From NCBI RefSeq assembly GCF_028401385.1, contig NZ_JAQOMR010000001.1, positions 746,501 through 810,500 of the forward strand: 64,000 nt of DNA. Direction: 5' to 3'. Shown one piece after another: positions 21,116 to 31,474 of this stretch (its first letter is position 1; the number at the start of each line of letters is the position of its first letter). The translations under genes were made by a program, and so were the position numbers. This stretch comes from Marinicella algicola. GTDB lineage: Bacteria > Pseudomonadota > Gammaproteobacteria > Xanthomonadales > Marinicellaceae. The notes under the pieces were generated by a model, which ran no database searches, was not told where the DNA came from, and saw only the letters and a list, made by a program, of their open reading frames with translations.

Positions 21116-22089
21116 CACTTGCCTCCTTTCAGCCGAACACGCGGGTCGAGCTGGGCATAGACGATATCGACGACGAGATTGATGAGCACGAACAGGATCA
21201 CCACGAGAATGAGATATGTGACCATAACAGGTCGGTCGAGCTGAAGGATGCTGTCGATGATCAGCTTGCCAATGCCCGGCCAGTTGAAGACGCTTTCGGT
21301 GACGACGGCAAAGGCGAGCGTCGAGCCGAGTTCCAGCCCGAAAACCGTGACGATCGGGATCGAAATGTTGCGCAGCACATGGCTGAAAACGATCTGCCTG
21401 TCCGGCAGACCTTGCGCGCGCGCGAATTTCACATAGTCCGTCTGCATCGCCTCGACCATGCCGGCACGGGTGAGGCGAATGAGAAGCCCCATCATGAACA
21501 GCGACAGATTGAAGGCTGGCATGATCACATGCCGCCAGCCGTCGACCGTCGCAAGCGAAGTGCGCAGGCCGAGGAACGAGCTGACATCGCCGCGCCCGCC
21601 CGAGGGCAGCCAGCCGAGATTGACGGCAAAGGCCATAACCAGCAGCATACCGATCCAGAAGGTGGGGACCGAAAAGCCGAGAACCGAAAGCGCCATGATC
21701 GCCCTGGCGAGTAGGCTGTTCGGGCGGTAGCCCGCATAGATGCCGGCCGGAATGCCGATCAGCGTGGCAATCATCACAGCGACGAAAACCAGTTCCACGG
21801 TCGCCGGAAGCCGCGAGAACACCAGCTTGATCACCGAGACATTGTAGACCATCGAAGTGCCGAGGTCGCCATGGACGACATTGGACAGGAATGTCCAGTA
21901 TTGCTGCCAAAGCGGCTGGTCGAGGCCGTATTGCTCGATCAGCTTCTGGCGAATTGCCTGGGTCGCGCCCGGGTCAATCATCACGTCAATCGGATTGCCG
22001 ATGGCGTAGACACCCAGAAACACAATGATCGACATTGCAAAGATGACAACAACGGCCTGCAGCAGCCGCTGGACAAGAAAACCGAGCAT
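21115..22089 (-). CDS. dppB: Dipeptide/oligopeptide ABC transporter permease DppB-like
   Basis: An intact 324-residue inner-membrane permease with about six helices. Visible are the N-terminal MLGFLVQRLLQAVVVIFAMS, the loop QKLIEQYGLDQPLWQQY, GDLGTSM and the EAA loop DYVKFARAQGLPDRQIVFSHVLRN. Later come ESVFNWPGIGKLIIDSI and the C-terminal DIVYAQLDPRVRL, all DppB/OppB hallmarks. It lies 162 bases downstream of dppA, separated by strong hairpins, and overlaps dppC. No frame break is present. Confidence 0.93.
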   Translation of the reverse strand: MLGFLVQRLLQAVVVIFAMSIIVFLGVYAIGNPIDVMIDPGATQAIRQKLIEQYGLDQPLWQQYWTFLSNVVHGDLGTSMVYNVSVIKLVFSRLPATVELVFVAVMIATLIGIPAGIYAGYRPNSLLARAIMALSVLGFSVPTFWIGMLLVMAFAVNLGWLPSGGRGDVSSFLGLRTSLATVDGWRHVIMPAFNLSLFMMGLLIRLTRAGMVEAMQTDYVKFARAQGLPDRQIVFSHVLRNISIPIVTVFGLELGSTLAFAVVTESVFNWPGIGKLIIDSILQLDRPVMVTYLILVVILFVLINLVVDIVYAQLDPRVRLKGGK

Positions 22090-22189
22090 CCGAGCCTCTT
22101 GGATTTAAGCGTGCGCGTATTTGCGACGCGCTGAATATCGTACGAATGCGGGTTGCCGGCACCTGCCGGTGGTCATTCGCCGATGATTG

Positions 22190-22213
22190 GCTGCGGCCGG
22201 TGTCGGCCGCAGC
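22190..22213. terminator. Perfect hairpin between dppA and dppB, probable attenuator or mRNA stabiliser
   Basis: A perfect 10-bp stem, GCTGCGGCCG (22190-22199) with CGGCCGCAGC (22204-22213), and a four-base loop. It sits 39 bases after the dppA stop, reading leftward. Another smaller stem (ACCCT/AGGGT, 22221-22236) lies between it and the stop, and a third (CCGGC/GCCGG) near 22155-22168. No T-run follows, so partial termination or 3'-end protection of the dppA message is more likely than full stop, which would raise binding protein over permeases. Confidence 0.6.
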
Positions 22214-22251
22214 ACTTGATACCCTCTCGCAAGGGTGTTCAGCGGTCCACC

Positions 22252-23822
22252 TTACTCAGCAGGCTTGATTTCGTAGGCGCGCGTTTCCTGGTCGACACGA
22301 GGCGTGATCTCAAGCGTGTCGGCATCGGCGGCCCAGACGGTCTGCAGAATGACGGTCGGGATCAGAGCGCGGTCGTCCATGGCGATGAAGGAGGCTTCCT
22401 CATAGAGCTTGCGGCGTGCGTCGGCGTCGAGCGTCTGAGTGCCCTCTTCAAAGACCTTGTCGAATTCCGGGTTGGAATATCCGGTGCGATTGAAGTTGCC
22501 GAAACCCTTTTCCGCATCCTTGAGTGCGCCAGCGCACCGTAGGTATAGGCGGCTTCACCCGTGAGCGTGCCCCATGCGGACATCGTCATCGTGTATTCCT
22601 CACGTGCCGCTGCGGGGAAGAAGACCGTGCCGTTGAGCGCTTGGGCGTTCACCTTCAGGCCGAGACGGGACCACATCTGTGCAAGCGCCTCGCAGACGAC
22701 AGCATCGCCGGGAACGCGGTTGTTGGTGCAGGTAAAATCGATCTCGAACCCGTCCGGATAACCGGCCTCGGTAAGCAGGGCCTTGGCCTGTTCGATGTCG
22801 TATTCACGGGCCCCAAGCTTGTCAGTATAGCCGAAGAAACCTTCCGGCATAAGCTGGTTGGCCGGGTTGCCAAGGCCTTCGAGCACGACATCAACCAGGA
22901 TGTCGCGGTTGATGGCGAGATCGAGCGCTTTGCGTACGCGCAGATCCTGCAGCGGATTGCCGTCAACCGGCTTGCCGTTGACCGTGATCGGCTGCGGCTC
23001 TTCGTCCTTCACGCTTGGCGCGATGTTGAGGATGTAGATCGAGTCGGAGATGAAGGTTTCCAGGCTGTCGTCGTTCTGGAAAGCCAGATAGTCGGAGGCC
23101 GGGACATAGTTGATCATGTCGACATCGCCGGAACGCAGTGCTGCAACGCGGGCTGCATCGTCTGGAATTTCGCGGCGGACGACCGTTTCCCATGCAGGCT
23201 CTTCGCCCCAGTAATCGTCGAAACGTTCAAGCACGAGATCGCCCTTCGGCTCCCAGGAAACGAATTTGTAGGGGCCGGTGCCGATGGCGGCTTCGCCTGA
23301 GTTGAACTCCTCGTTGCGGGCTTCCATGCCTGTGCCGGAGGAAACGACGAAAAGGCGGGTAAAGTCGTTGGGAAGGGCTGGTGCCATGCCCTTGGTGTGG
23401 ACGCGCAGCGTATAGTCATCGACCACTTCGACACTGTCGACATATTTTGTGTAGAGCGTCATCGGCATCGGACCGGTGACTTCCGGAATGCGCTCGATGG
23501 AAAACTTGACGTCTTCGGCGGTAAAGTCCGATCCGTCATGGAATTTGACGCCTTCACGCAGCTTGAATTCCCAGGTTGTGTCGTCAATCGGCTCCCAACT
23601 GACGGCAAGGCCCGGCTTAAGCTGCAGCTTGTCATCGACATCGACAACCGTGTCGTAGATGTGGCGAAGCGCTTCTGCCTGGCTTCCGAGCGTCGACCAG
23701 TGCGGGTCGATCGAGTCAGGGCCGGCGCGCAGACCGATGATCAGGTCTTCGGCGAGCACTGCGGGCGCTGCGGCCATGAGCGCAAGAGCAGTGACGGCCG
23801 AGCGGAGAAGAGATTTATTCAT
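22252..23822 (-). CDS. dppA: Peptide-binding protein DppA-like (SBP family 5)
   Basis: A periplasmic binding protein of about 523 residues. A Sec signal peptide of about 24 residues (ALALMAAAPAVLA) is followed by family-5 features: LHW-type DSIDPHWSTLGSQAEALRHIYD, WEFKLREGVKFHDGSDFTAEDVKFSIER and GTGPYKFVSWEPKGDLVLERFDDYWG. The break is near 22528 (CTCAAG should read CTCCAAG), restoring ALAHSKDAEKGFGNFNRTGYSN and running to TAA at 22252. It is first in the operon and divergent from the GntR gene at 23974, which may regulate it. Confidence 0.92.
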
Positions 23823-23973
23823 CAGGATTGTTCCCTTTGTTTCAACTGATTGATACGATAGTCCCGGTTTTTAATACGGTCAACCCTGATTTGAGACAAA
23901 TATCGTTTTGAAAACATAAAAACTGTCGGTTCAAAGGCTTGGCAGGCTTGGTGTTTTTGTTCATTATAACACT

Positions 23974-24952
23974 ATGATAGACACTCAGGTGCAATTCGAT
24001 CAGGCAATGGATCGCATCGTCGATGCCATTGATCGCAAGTCCTCTGTTCCCGTTTCGGTGCAGTTGCGCGGAGCGCTGGAATTCGGCATCGCCTCGGGCG
24101 AGCTTCCGGCAGGCGGTCGCATGCCGTCGGTCCGCTCGCTTGCGTCCAGGCTCGGCATTTCCCCGGTTACGGTCAGCACGGTCTATGCGGCTCTGCAGGA
24201 AGTCGGGCATACCGAAGGCCGGGTCGGTTCAGGCACATTCGTCAAAAGCATTTCGGTTGCCGCAAATCAGGTCCGTCTGCGTGAACTCGACATGCGGATC
24301 GCCGAACTGGTGGATCTCGGTCGCGATTGCGGCATTTCGCCCACTGAACTCGCAACGCGCGTTTCCATGGTTTCCAGCAGGCCGCATATGAATATGCGGC
24401 TTCTGATCGTCGGCAATTTCATCGAGGCGACCGAGGCCTATGCGCAGGCCCTGCGTCGGCATCTGGCTCATGGCGATGTGCTTTCGGTTGCGACCATGGA
24501 TACATTGAAGGATGTTGCGCCTGAAAGTGTTGATCTGGTGATTTCGCCGCGCAGCCTTCTGAAGTCTGCACGCGATTATTTCGCCGAGACGCCGATCACC
24601 GGCGTTACTCTCATTCCTGATGAGGCCACGCGGGTTTCGCTCGCCTCGCTTGCAACCGATGCAGAAGTCGTCGGCTATTCCTATTTCGATACCTTCGTCA
24701 CGCTGATGAAGGCGGGTATCCGCCGGTTCGGCCCGCATATCACAGAACTGACGATGGTGGTGCGCGGTGAACCCGGCATTGAGGAGGCGATCACCCGCGC
24801 CGATGTTCTGGTCTACGCCACCGGAGCGGAATACCTGCTTGAAACACTGCGGCCCGACCAGATCGCTTTCGAATACCGGCACACGCCGGACATTCATTCG
24901 GTGCGCAAGGAACTGCTTCCGACAATTGAAGCCTACAGAACAAAAGTCATGA
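23974..24952 (+). CDS. GntR-family transcriptional regulator with atypical sensor half
   Basis: A regulator of about 326 residues. The N-terminal winged helix contains GGRMPSVRSLASRLGISPVTVSTVYAAL and the wing EGRVGSGTFV, which is GntR type. The C-terminal half (MNMRLLIVGNFIEATEAYAQAL, VDLVISPRSLLKSA) is not an aminotransferase domain and looks like a small ligand-sensing fold. As read, no stop intervenes and the frame continues directly into the creatininase-like gene. A TGA at 24950-24952 is present one frame away, so one surplus base upstream (for example in the A-run 24942-24945) would explain an artificial fusion. It is divergent from dppA. Confidence 0.75.
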
Positions 24953-24969
24953 AAAACGGAGAGGCAACG

Positions 24970-25670
24970 TTGAAAATTTCCGACAGCAACTGGTTTGAGA
25001 TCGAAGAATACCTGAAGAACGACGATCGCTGCATTCTGCCGCTGGGCAGCACGGAGCAGCATGCCTGGCTCAGCCTCTCAGTCGACAGCATCCTGTCCGA
25101 AAAAGTGGCGGCGGATGCGGCTGCCCCGCTTGGCGTTCCTGTGTTTCCCGCCGTCGCCTACGGGCTGACGCCCTATTTCATGGCGTTTCCGGGGTCCGTC
25201 ACGCTGAAGCTTACGACCTACGCCGCGCTCATCTCAGATATTCTCGACAGCCTCTATGCGACCGGCTTCCGTCGCATCCTTATCGTCAACGGCCATGGCG
25301 GTAATTCGCCGGTGCAACCGGTGACCATGGAGTGGATGGAGCAGAATGAGGGCGCGCGCTGCCGTTTTCATGATTGGTGGCGGGCGCCGAAGACCATGGC
25401 AACCGTGCGCGAGATCGATCCCGTCGCCAGCCACGCAAGCTGGATGGAGAATTTCCCTGGACCCGGCTTCCCGGCCGCGCCATGCCTGCCGAACAGAAGC
25501 CCTATGTAGACTTTGACCGGTTGCGCGACCGCAATTCCGCCGGTGTGCGCGAACTGATCGGCGATGGCAATTACGGTGGGTTTTACCAACGCCCCGATGA
25601 GGACATGGAGCGCGTCTGGTCGGTTGCCGTTGAGGAAACCCGTTCCCTGCTGGAAGGCGACTGGGCATGA
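24970..25670 (+). CDS. Creatininase-family amidohydrolase
   Basis: A metal-dependent amidohydrolase of about 233 residues, the usual family length. Motifs include CILPLGSTEQHAWLSLSVD (normally PLGSTEQHGPHLPL), GLTPYFMAFPGSVTL and the invariant NGHGGNSP. The family covers creatininases, mycofactocin peptidases and formamide-type hydrolases. The chosen start is TTG 24970, preceded by a good ribosome site (GGAGAGG); the same frame is continuous with the GntR gene. A break at 25455-25457 (one C missing) restores MENFPWTRLPGRAMPAEQKPYVDF. The stop overlaps the following ketopantoate-reductase-like gene by four bases. The substrate is unknown. Confidence 0.8.
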
Positions 25671-26687
25671 GTGATTCCACTATTCTGATCTGGGGCGCTG
25701 GCGCGATCGGCGGCGTCCTCGGTGCCTATTTCGCACGCGCCGGCCATAAGGTGCATATGGTCGATATCGTGCCGGAGCATGTCGAGGCGATGCGCATGAC
25801 GGGCCTGAGGATTGAAGGTCCGGTGGAAGAGTTCACGCAAATCCTGCCGGCAAGTACGCCGGACGAGATTGCAGGGGCGGTTCGATCGTGTTTTTCTTTC
25901 GGTGAAGGCCCACCATACCGCTGCAGCGCTTGAAATGCTCGCGCCACATCTGTCTGCGGGCGGCTATGTTGTTTCGGCGCAGAACGGTCTGAATGAAAAG
26001 GTGATTGCCGAAAGGATCGGCGCGGAGAATACCGTCGGCTGCTTTGTCAATTTCGGCGCAGACTGGCTGGAACCGGGGCGTATCCTCTACGGAAACCGTG
26101 CCGCCGTTGCTGTTGGCGAACTCGATGGCCGGATGACACCGCGTGTTGCCGAGATCCATCAGCTTTTATCGTTGGTCGAACCCGAGGCTGTCGCCACCGA
26201 CAATATCTGGGGGTATCTCTGGGGCAAGATGGGCTACGGCTCGCTGTTGTTTTGCACTGCTCTGACGCCTGATTCCATGTCTGATGCGATGGCGCGGCCC
26301 GAACATCGGATGGTCTATGAAAGGCTCGGCCATGAGGTGATGAAACTGGCCGAAGCCGAAGGCGTCAGCCCGCTTGGTTTCAATGGTTTCGATCCGAAAG
26401 CCTTTTTGTCCGCCGACCCCGAAGGAATGCGCGCGGCACTTGAAAAGATGGTGGCGCATAACCGCAAGACGGCCAAGACGCATTCCGGCATCTGGCGCGA
26501 CCTTGCCGTGCGCAAGCGCAAGACTGAGATCGATGCGCAGATTGGCACGATGATTCCGCTGGCTGCCTCGCACGGGCTGGCGGTTCCTGCCCTGGCAAAA
26601 ATGGTCGAGCTTGTCCACGACATCGAGGATGGCAGGCGCCAGCAATCGTCAGTGCTGGTGGATGAGATGGTGCGGCTGTGCAGCTAG
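25667..26687 (+). CDS. Ketopantoate reductase (PanE/ApbA) family protein
   Basis: An NADPH-dependent 2-oxo-acid or similar reductase of about 340 residues. The Rossmann motif is ILIWGAGAIGGVLGAYFARAG; the family motifs SVKAHHTAAALEML and SAQNGLNEKVIAERIG are present. The catalytic-domain region includes NIWGYLWGKMGYGSLL and the Glu/Lys helix. A surplus G near 25873-25876 breaks the frame; removing it reads IAGRFDRVFLSVKAHHT. In this catabolic cluster it is more likely a dedicated reductase or dehydrogenase than the pantothenate enzyme. It overlaps the creatininase gene upstream and the SDR gene downstream. Confidence 0.82.
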
Positions 26688-27429
26688 ATCTTTCAGGCAA
26701 GGTTTTCGCCGTGACCGGCGCGGCGCAGGGGATTGGTTCGGCCATTGCCCGTCAGTTGAAGGACTCGGGCGCGCAAGTCGCGGCAATCGATATCGATGGT
26801 ACAGGCATGGAACCGCTACGCGAGGCTGGCATCAGCCTTCATCAGTGCGACCTCGGTACCCGCGATGGTGCGCACAAGTCCATTCAGTCCGTGATCGCGC
26901 ATTTTGGCTGCATTGACGGGCTGGTGACATCGGCTGGCGGTGTGCGCGGGCAGATCGGGCGGCCCATCGAAGAGATCGGCGTCGATGACTGGCGCGTGAT
27001 CTTTGAGGCCAATGTCGATGCCGCCATTTGGTGCGCGCAGGCCGTGGCACCGGGCATGAAAGAGCGCGGCGCAGGCCGGATTATCACCATTTCATCCGGC
27101 GCGGGGTTGCGGCCGAGCCTCACCGGCATTCAGGCCTATGCCAGCGCCAAGCACGCGCTCGTCGGGCTGACAAAACAACTGGCGCTCGAACTCGGCCCCT
27201 TCGGTATCACAGTCAACTCCGTGGCGCCGGGTTTCATTCTGTCCAACCCGTCGACTGAGACGCAATGGTCGGCCTTCGGGGCGGCGCGGCGAAGTCGGTG
27301 ATTGACGGTATTCATATGCGGCGCCTCGGTCAGCCGCAGGATGTTGCAAACGCCGTGGCCTTTCTGGCCGCGCCGCAGGCGGGCTGGATCAGCGGACAAA
27401 TACTATCGGTCGATGGAGGCCACGCATGA
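26678..27429 (+). CDS. Short-chain dehydrogenase/reductase (SDR)
   Basis: A classical SDR of about 250 residues. The cofactor motif is [15 protein letters not shown]; Asp in AIDIDG suggests NAD preference. The catalytic Ser/Tyr/Lys are in [11 protein letters not shown] and [19 protein letters not shown]. The C-terminal [12 protein letters not shown] is the family ending. The start is GTG 26678, overlapping the previous stop. A break near 27285 lets the frame continue as [25 protein letters not shown]. The stop overlaps the deacetylase start (ATGA). It probably oxidises or reduces a hydroxyl in the same pathway as its neighbours. Confidence 0.87.
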
Positions 27430-28319
27430 GCGAACCCTATGAATGGGACGAGGCGATCTGGCGCGGCCGGGTTAATCAGGTTCGTGCGGGGAAAAATCTG
27501 CTGCCAAAGGCCTGGCCGGGCGGTGCGCGGTGCGCCGTGGCTCTGAGTTTCGACAGTGACCACGAGACAAACGAACTACGCGATGGCGGACAGTCTCCCG
27601 GCCGTTTGAGCTGGGGTGAGTTCGGCGCCAGGCGCGGCATTCCACGTATCCGCAAGGTGCTGGACCGCTATGGCGCGAAGGTGAGCTTCTTCGTGCCCGC
27701 CGTTTCCGCTCTACTCCATTCGGAGGAACAGAAATCGCTGACGGACGACGGCCACGAGATCGCGCTTCACGGCTGGATTCACGAGCGAAATGCTGAGGTG
27801 CCGGCCGACAAGGAGCGCGAACTGATGCTGCGGTCTGCCGACACGCTGGAGAAGATCACCGGCAACCGGCCCGTCGGCATGCGCACGCCGTCATGGGACT
27901 ATTCCGATGCGACGCTGAAAATCGCGCGCGAACTCGACCTTCTTTATGACAGCTCGCTGTTTGCCGATGACGATCCTTATGAAATTCTCGATAATGGCGA
28001 GAAAACGGGAATTGTCGAACTGCCGGTCGAGTGGATCCGCGATGACGCCGTCTATTTCATGATGAACCGGTTTGGCGCGCAGCGGCCCTATACGCCGCCC
28101 GCCGATGTCCTTGATATCTTCCGGCGTGAATTTGACGGTGCCTATGAAGAGGGCGGGCTATTCCTTCTGACCATGCATCCGCATATCACCGGCTATCGTT
28201 CACGTATCTTCATTCTGGAAGAACTTCTGTCTCACATCACGGCAAAGGGCGATTGCTGGATAGCCACCCATGCCGATATCGCCCGCTATTGTGCACAACA
28301 ATCCGGGCTGAAGGGGTAA
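27426..28319 (+). CDS. Polysaccharide deacetylase (NodB homology) family protein
   Basis: An intact 297-residue carbohydrate-esterase-4 fold protein. The metal-binding Asp and His are seen in [13 protein letters not shown] and [21 protein letters not shown] and [13 protein letters not shown] supply the later motifs. The protein starts with a short aromatic N-terminus ([15 protein letters not shown]) and has no signal peptide, so it is cytoplasmic. This places it with PuuE-like amide hydrolases and deformylases rather than cell-wall deacetylases. Location among amidohydrolases supports a role on a small N-acyl compound. Confidence 0.82.
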   Translation: MSEPYEWDEAIWRGRVNQVRAGKNLLPKAWPGGARCAVALSFDSDHETNELRDGGQSPGRLSWGEFGARRGIPRIRKVLDRYGAKVSFFVPAVSALLHSEEQKSLTDDGHEIALHGWIHERNAEVPADKERELMLRSADTLEKITGNRPVGMRTPSWDYSDATLKIARELDLLYDSSLFADDDPYEILDNGEKTGIVELPVEWIRDDAVYFMMNRFGAQRPYTPPADVLDIFRREFDGAYEEGGLFLLTMHPHITGYRSRIFILEELLSHITAKGDCWIATHADIARYCAQQSGLKG

Positions 28320-28322
28320 CAC

Positions 28323-29244
28323 ATGCGCTATTCTCTCGCGGTCCATGGCGGGGCCGGAACCATCCTGAAATCGAAGATGACGCCGGAAGGGAAGCGGCCT
28401 ATCACGCCGGCCTGCGCCGCGCGCTTGAAGCCGGCGAGGCCGTTCTGAGAAAGGCCGGCAGTGCCTTTGATGCGGTCACCGAAGCCGTCTGCGCGCTGGA
28501 AGATGAGCCGCTATTCAACGCCGGGCGCGGGGCCGTTTTCACGGACCATGGCGAACAGGAAATGGACGCCGCGGTCATGGACGGCCGAGACCGCAGGGCG
28601 GGTACCGTCGCCAGCATTTTCGGCCCGAAAACCCGGTTCGTGCTGCTCGTGCGGTGATGGAACAGACGGCGCATGTCTGCATGACCGGACCGAACGCTCT
28701 GGAGATTGCCCGCAAGGCCGGCCTGGAATTTTGTGGCAAGGACTATTTCTTTACCCAGGCTCGCTGGGATGCGCTGCAGGAGACGCTCAAATTGAAGGCA
28801 GCTGGTGAAGACAATGATGACCCGGCGCGACGACATGGCACGGTCGGTGCCGTTGCCTGCGACAGCGAAGGCAATTTGGCGGCTGCCACCTCGACCGGCG
28901 GCTGGACCGGAAAGGCTGCAGGCCGCATCGGCGATACTCCGATGATCGGCGCGGGAACCTATGCCGATAACGCGACCTGTGCTGTTTCCGGCACGGGCCA
29001 CGGTGAAATCTTCATCCGCTGGACGGCGGCATCCGAAATCGCGGCACGCATGCGGTATGCGGGCGAAAGCCTCGAACAGGCGGCGAAACATGTGGTGATG
29101 GTCGATCTTGCCGAAAATGACGGCTCCGGCGGTGTCATCGCCGTCGACCGGGAGGGCAACATAACCCTGCCGTTTAATTCGGAGGGCATGTATCGCGGCT
29201 TTGTCCGTGCCGGCGAGGAAGCCGTCACGGCGATCTATCGTTGA
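28323..29244 (+). CDS. Isoaspartyl peptidase / plant-type L-asparaginase
   Basis: An Ntn-hydrolase of about 307 residues that cleaves itself before the nucleophile Thr and hydrolyses beta-aspartyl dipeptides or asparagine. The N-terminal VHGGAGTIL, the mid-motif FNAGRGAVFTDHGEQEMDAAVMDG and the cleavage site RRHGTVGAVA are clear. So are STGGWTGKAAGRIGDTPMIGAGTYAD and the SGTGHGE loop. Two breaks were found, near 28390 (restores TPEREAAYHAGLRRAL) and near 28630 (one A missing; restores GPKNPVRAARAVMEQ). It ends the plus-strand cluster and faces the IclR gene across a hairpin. Confidence 0.87.
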
Positions 29245-29251
29245 GCATAAA

Positions 29252-29284
29252 GACCGGCTGCGTCTGCTTTCTCATGCGCCGGTC
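29252..29284. terminator. Inverted repeat between isoaspartyl peptidase and iclR-type gene
   Basis: GACCGGC (29252-29258) and GCCGGTC (29278-29284) form a perfect 7-bp stem with a 19-base loop between two convergent genes; the right arm reaches the first base of the IclR stop codon. It probably serves as a bidirectional terminator, though no long T-run is present. Confidence 0.45.
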
Positions 29285-30066
29285 TACTTGCTGATCAGCG
29301 CCGAAAGCTTTTCGGCGGCAGCATGCAGAAGACCGAGGTGACCGAGGGCCTCTTCCAGCGAGAGGCGCTGCAGCGGTGCATGGAAGGAAAGTGCGGAGAC
29401 CAGGCGACCGAAACTGTCGCGGATCGGTACGGCAACCGCGATCATACCGTCCATGAATTCCTCATTATCCGTCGCATAACCGCAGGCCCCCACCCGTTCG
29501 ATTTCAGCAACAAGGTCTCCTGGTGTGGTGATGGTGTTGGCCGCGCCTGCCGTCAGTTCGGTCGCGTTCAGATAGTTTTCGAGATGCTTGCGGTCGAGCG
29601 AGCTCAGATACATCTTTCCGCTGGCTGTGCAATAGAACGGCACGCGAGTGCCGACGGGCAGCTGGATCCGGAGTGGCCATTTGGTTTCCACGCGCTCCAG
29701 ATAGATCATCGCATCAAGGTCCGGCAGCGAGATATTACAGGTCTCGTTGATCGCCTCGGCAAGCTCGGTCAGGATTGCCACGCGCGCTGTTCTGATACGC
29801 AGGGACGACAGGATGCCCGCCGACATCACCCGCAGTCTCCGGCCCGGACAATATCCGCGGCCATCGATCTCGCGCTGAATGAAGCCCTCAGCCTCAAGCG
29901 TGGCGAATAGCCGGTGGATGGTCGGTTTCGGCAGGCCGAGTTGCTGGTTCACCTCGGTCGGCGTGACCGGCGATCCTTTTTCCGCCAGCGCCTCAAGCAC
30001 CAGCAGAAGCCGGAGGTTTGTCGGTATCTGTCCGTCTTTGACTTGATCGTCCAATGTATATTCCAA
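29284..30066 (-). CDS. iseR: IclR-family regulator, probable isethionate regulator
   Basis: An intact 260-residue IclR protein. The winged helix has PVTPTEVNQQLGLPKPTIHRLFATLEAEGF; the sensor domain has ETCNISLPDLDAMIYLERVE, VPFYCTASGKMYLSSL and CGYATDNEEFMDGMIAVAVPI. An IclR regulator (IseR) is a known companion of isethionate catabolic genes. Here it stands next to a TRAP importer and an iseJ-xsc-pta set, so the assignment rests on context. Transcription is in the same direction as the TRAP genes, 38 bases after dctM, so it may be part of their transcript. Confidence 0.75.
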   Translation of the reverse strand: MEYTLDDQVKDGQIPTNLRLLLVLEALAEKGSPVTPTEVNQQLGLPKPTIHRLFATLEAEGFIQREIDGRGYCPGRRLRVMSAGILSSLRIRTARVAILTELAEAINETCNISLPDLDAMIYLERVETKWPLRIQLPVGTRVPFYCTASGKMYLSSLDRKHLENYLNATELTAGAANTITTPGDLVAEIERVGACGYATDNEEFMDGMIAVAVPIRDSFGRLVSALSFHAPLQRLSLEEALGHLGLLHAAAEKLSALISK

Positions 30067-30104
30067 CCGCTTTCATTAAATCTGGCAGATGGCGAAGCGC
30101 CGTT

Positions 30105-31464
30105 TCATCGCTGCGGGATGAGCATTGTCGAGAGTGACGGGACAAGCGCGACCAGAAACCAGACTGCAACCAGCGCAACGATATAGGGATAGATATAGCG
30201 CAATATCCTGAAATAGGACACGCCGGTCACGCCCGATGCGACGTAAAGATTGAGGCCATAGGGCGGTGTGATGAAGCCGATTGAGGCACCGATCAGGAAG
30301 ACCACGGCAAACTGGATCGGATCGACGCCGATGGAGGCTGCAATCGGTGCCAGTATCGGCGCCATGATGATCGTTGTCGGCAGGCTTTCCAGCACCATGC
30401 CTGTAATGAAGACCAGCGCCATCGCTGTAAACAGGACTGGATAATAGCCGCCCATGGAGCGCACGAAATCGCCGATCACCTGTTCAGCGCCCATGACCGA
30501 GAGGATCTGCTGCATGACCACAGAGATTGCGATCAGTGGGGCGAGAATGCCTGTGATCTGAGCTGAGCGCAGGGTGATTGAGGGGATGTCGAGCGGAGTG
30601 AAGCCGCGCACCACCAGCATTTCCCCATAGCTGCGCTCGTTGGGGGGCGGTCTTCGGAGGGCGATCCCATCATCCGGTGAAGCGGCAGCGACAGGAAGCC
30701 GACCAGCACGCAGAAGCCGACGGTGACGGCAGCGGCCTCGGTCGGCGAGAATTTACCGGTATAAATCCCCACAACACGATGCCGATGGCGAAGAAGCCGA
30801 GCCATGAGCCGATGGCCGTCTTGATGACGCGAGAGGGCTGAAGCGCGATGATATGGCCCCAGCCATTTCTGCGGCAGATCAGCCAGCAGAAGAACATCAT
30901 CGACAACCCCATCAACAGGCCCGGAATGATGCCAGCCACGAACAGGTCCGAGATCGGCAAATTCATCAGGAAGCCGTAGACGATGAAGATGATCGACGGC
31001 GGGATGATGATGCCGAGCGTGCCGCCGGCTGCTGCCGTTGCTGCAGAAAAGCGCTCGTCATAGCCGCCCTTCTTCATTTCCGGATGCAGCATGGCGCCAA
31101 TGGTTGCCGTCGTCGCCGAGTTGGAACCGGAGATCGCCGCGAACAGGCCGCAGGCGCCGATGGCCGCCATGGCCAGGCCGCCGCGCATCCAGCCGAGGCA
31201 GGAATAGGCGAAATCGGACATGCGCCGGGCAATCCCGGACTGGTTGATCAGGTCACCCGTCAGGATGAACAGCGGCATCGCCAGCAGCGCAAAGCCGTCA
31301 GTGAAGACATCGGAAAGCGCGGAGCCGAGATTGTCGAGCGGCAGGCCAAGCATCAGGCTCATGCCAACGACCCAAAGGCCGATGACGAGCAGCACGGGTA
31401 CGCCAATCAGGAAGAAGGCGGTCGCGCCGAGTGAGATCAATGTGATCAGAAGAGAGTCAGCCAT
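30105..31464 (-). CDS. iseM: TRAP transporter large permease (DctM type), probable isethionate importer
   Basis: The large membrane subunit of a TRAP importer, about 453 residues and some 12 helices once repaired. Family features are FALLAMPLFILTGDLINQSGIARR, AAISGSNSATTATIGAMLHPEM and GGTLGIIIPPSIIFIVYGFLM. Later come SPTEAAAVTVGF and GASIGFITPPYGLNLYVASGV. Breaks are near 30764 (one G missing, restoring LWGIYTGKFSPTEAAAV) and near 30636 (one C missing, restoring NERSYGEMLVVRGFTPL). It lies next to the small permease gene and serves with it and the binding protein for sodium-driven uptake. The substrate is inferred from the sulfonate genes. Confidence 0.82.
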
Positions 31465-31474
31465 CTGTTCTTCC

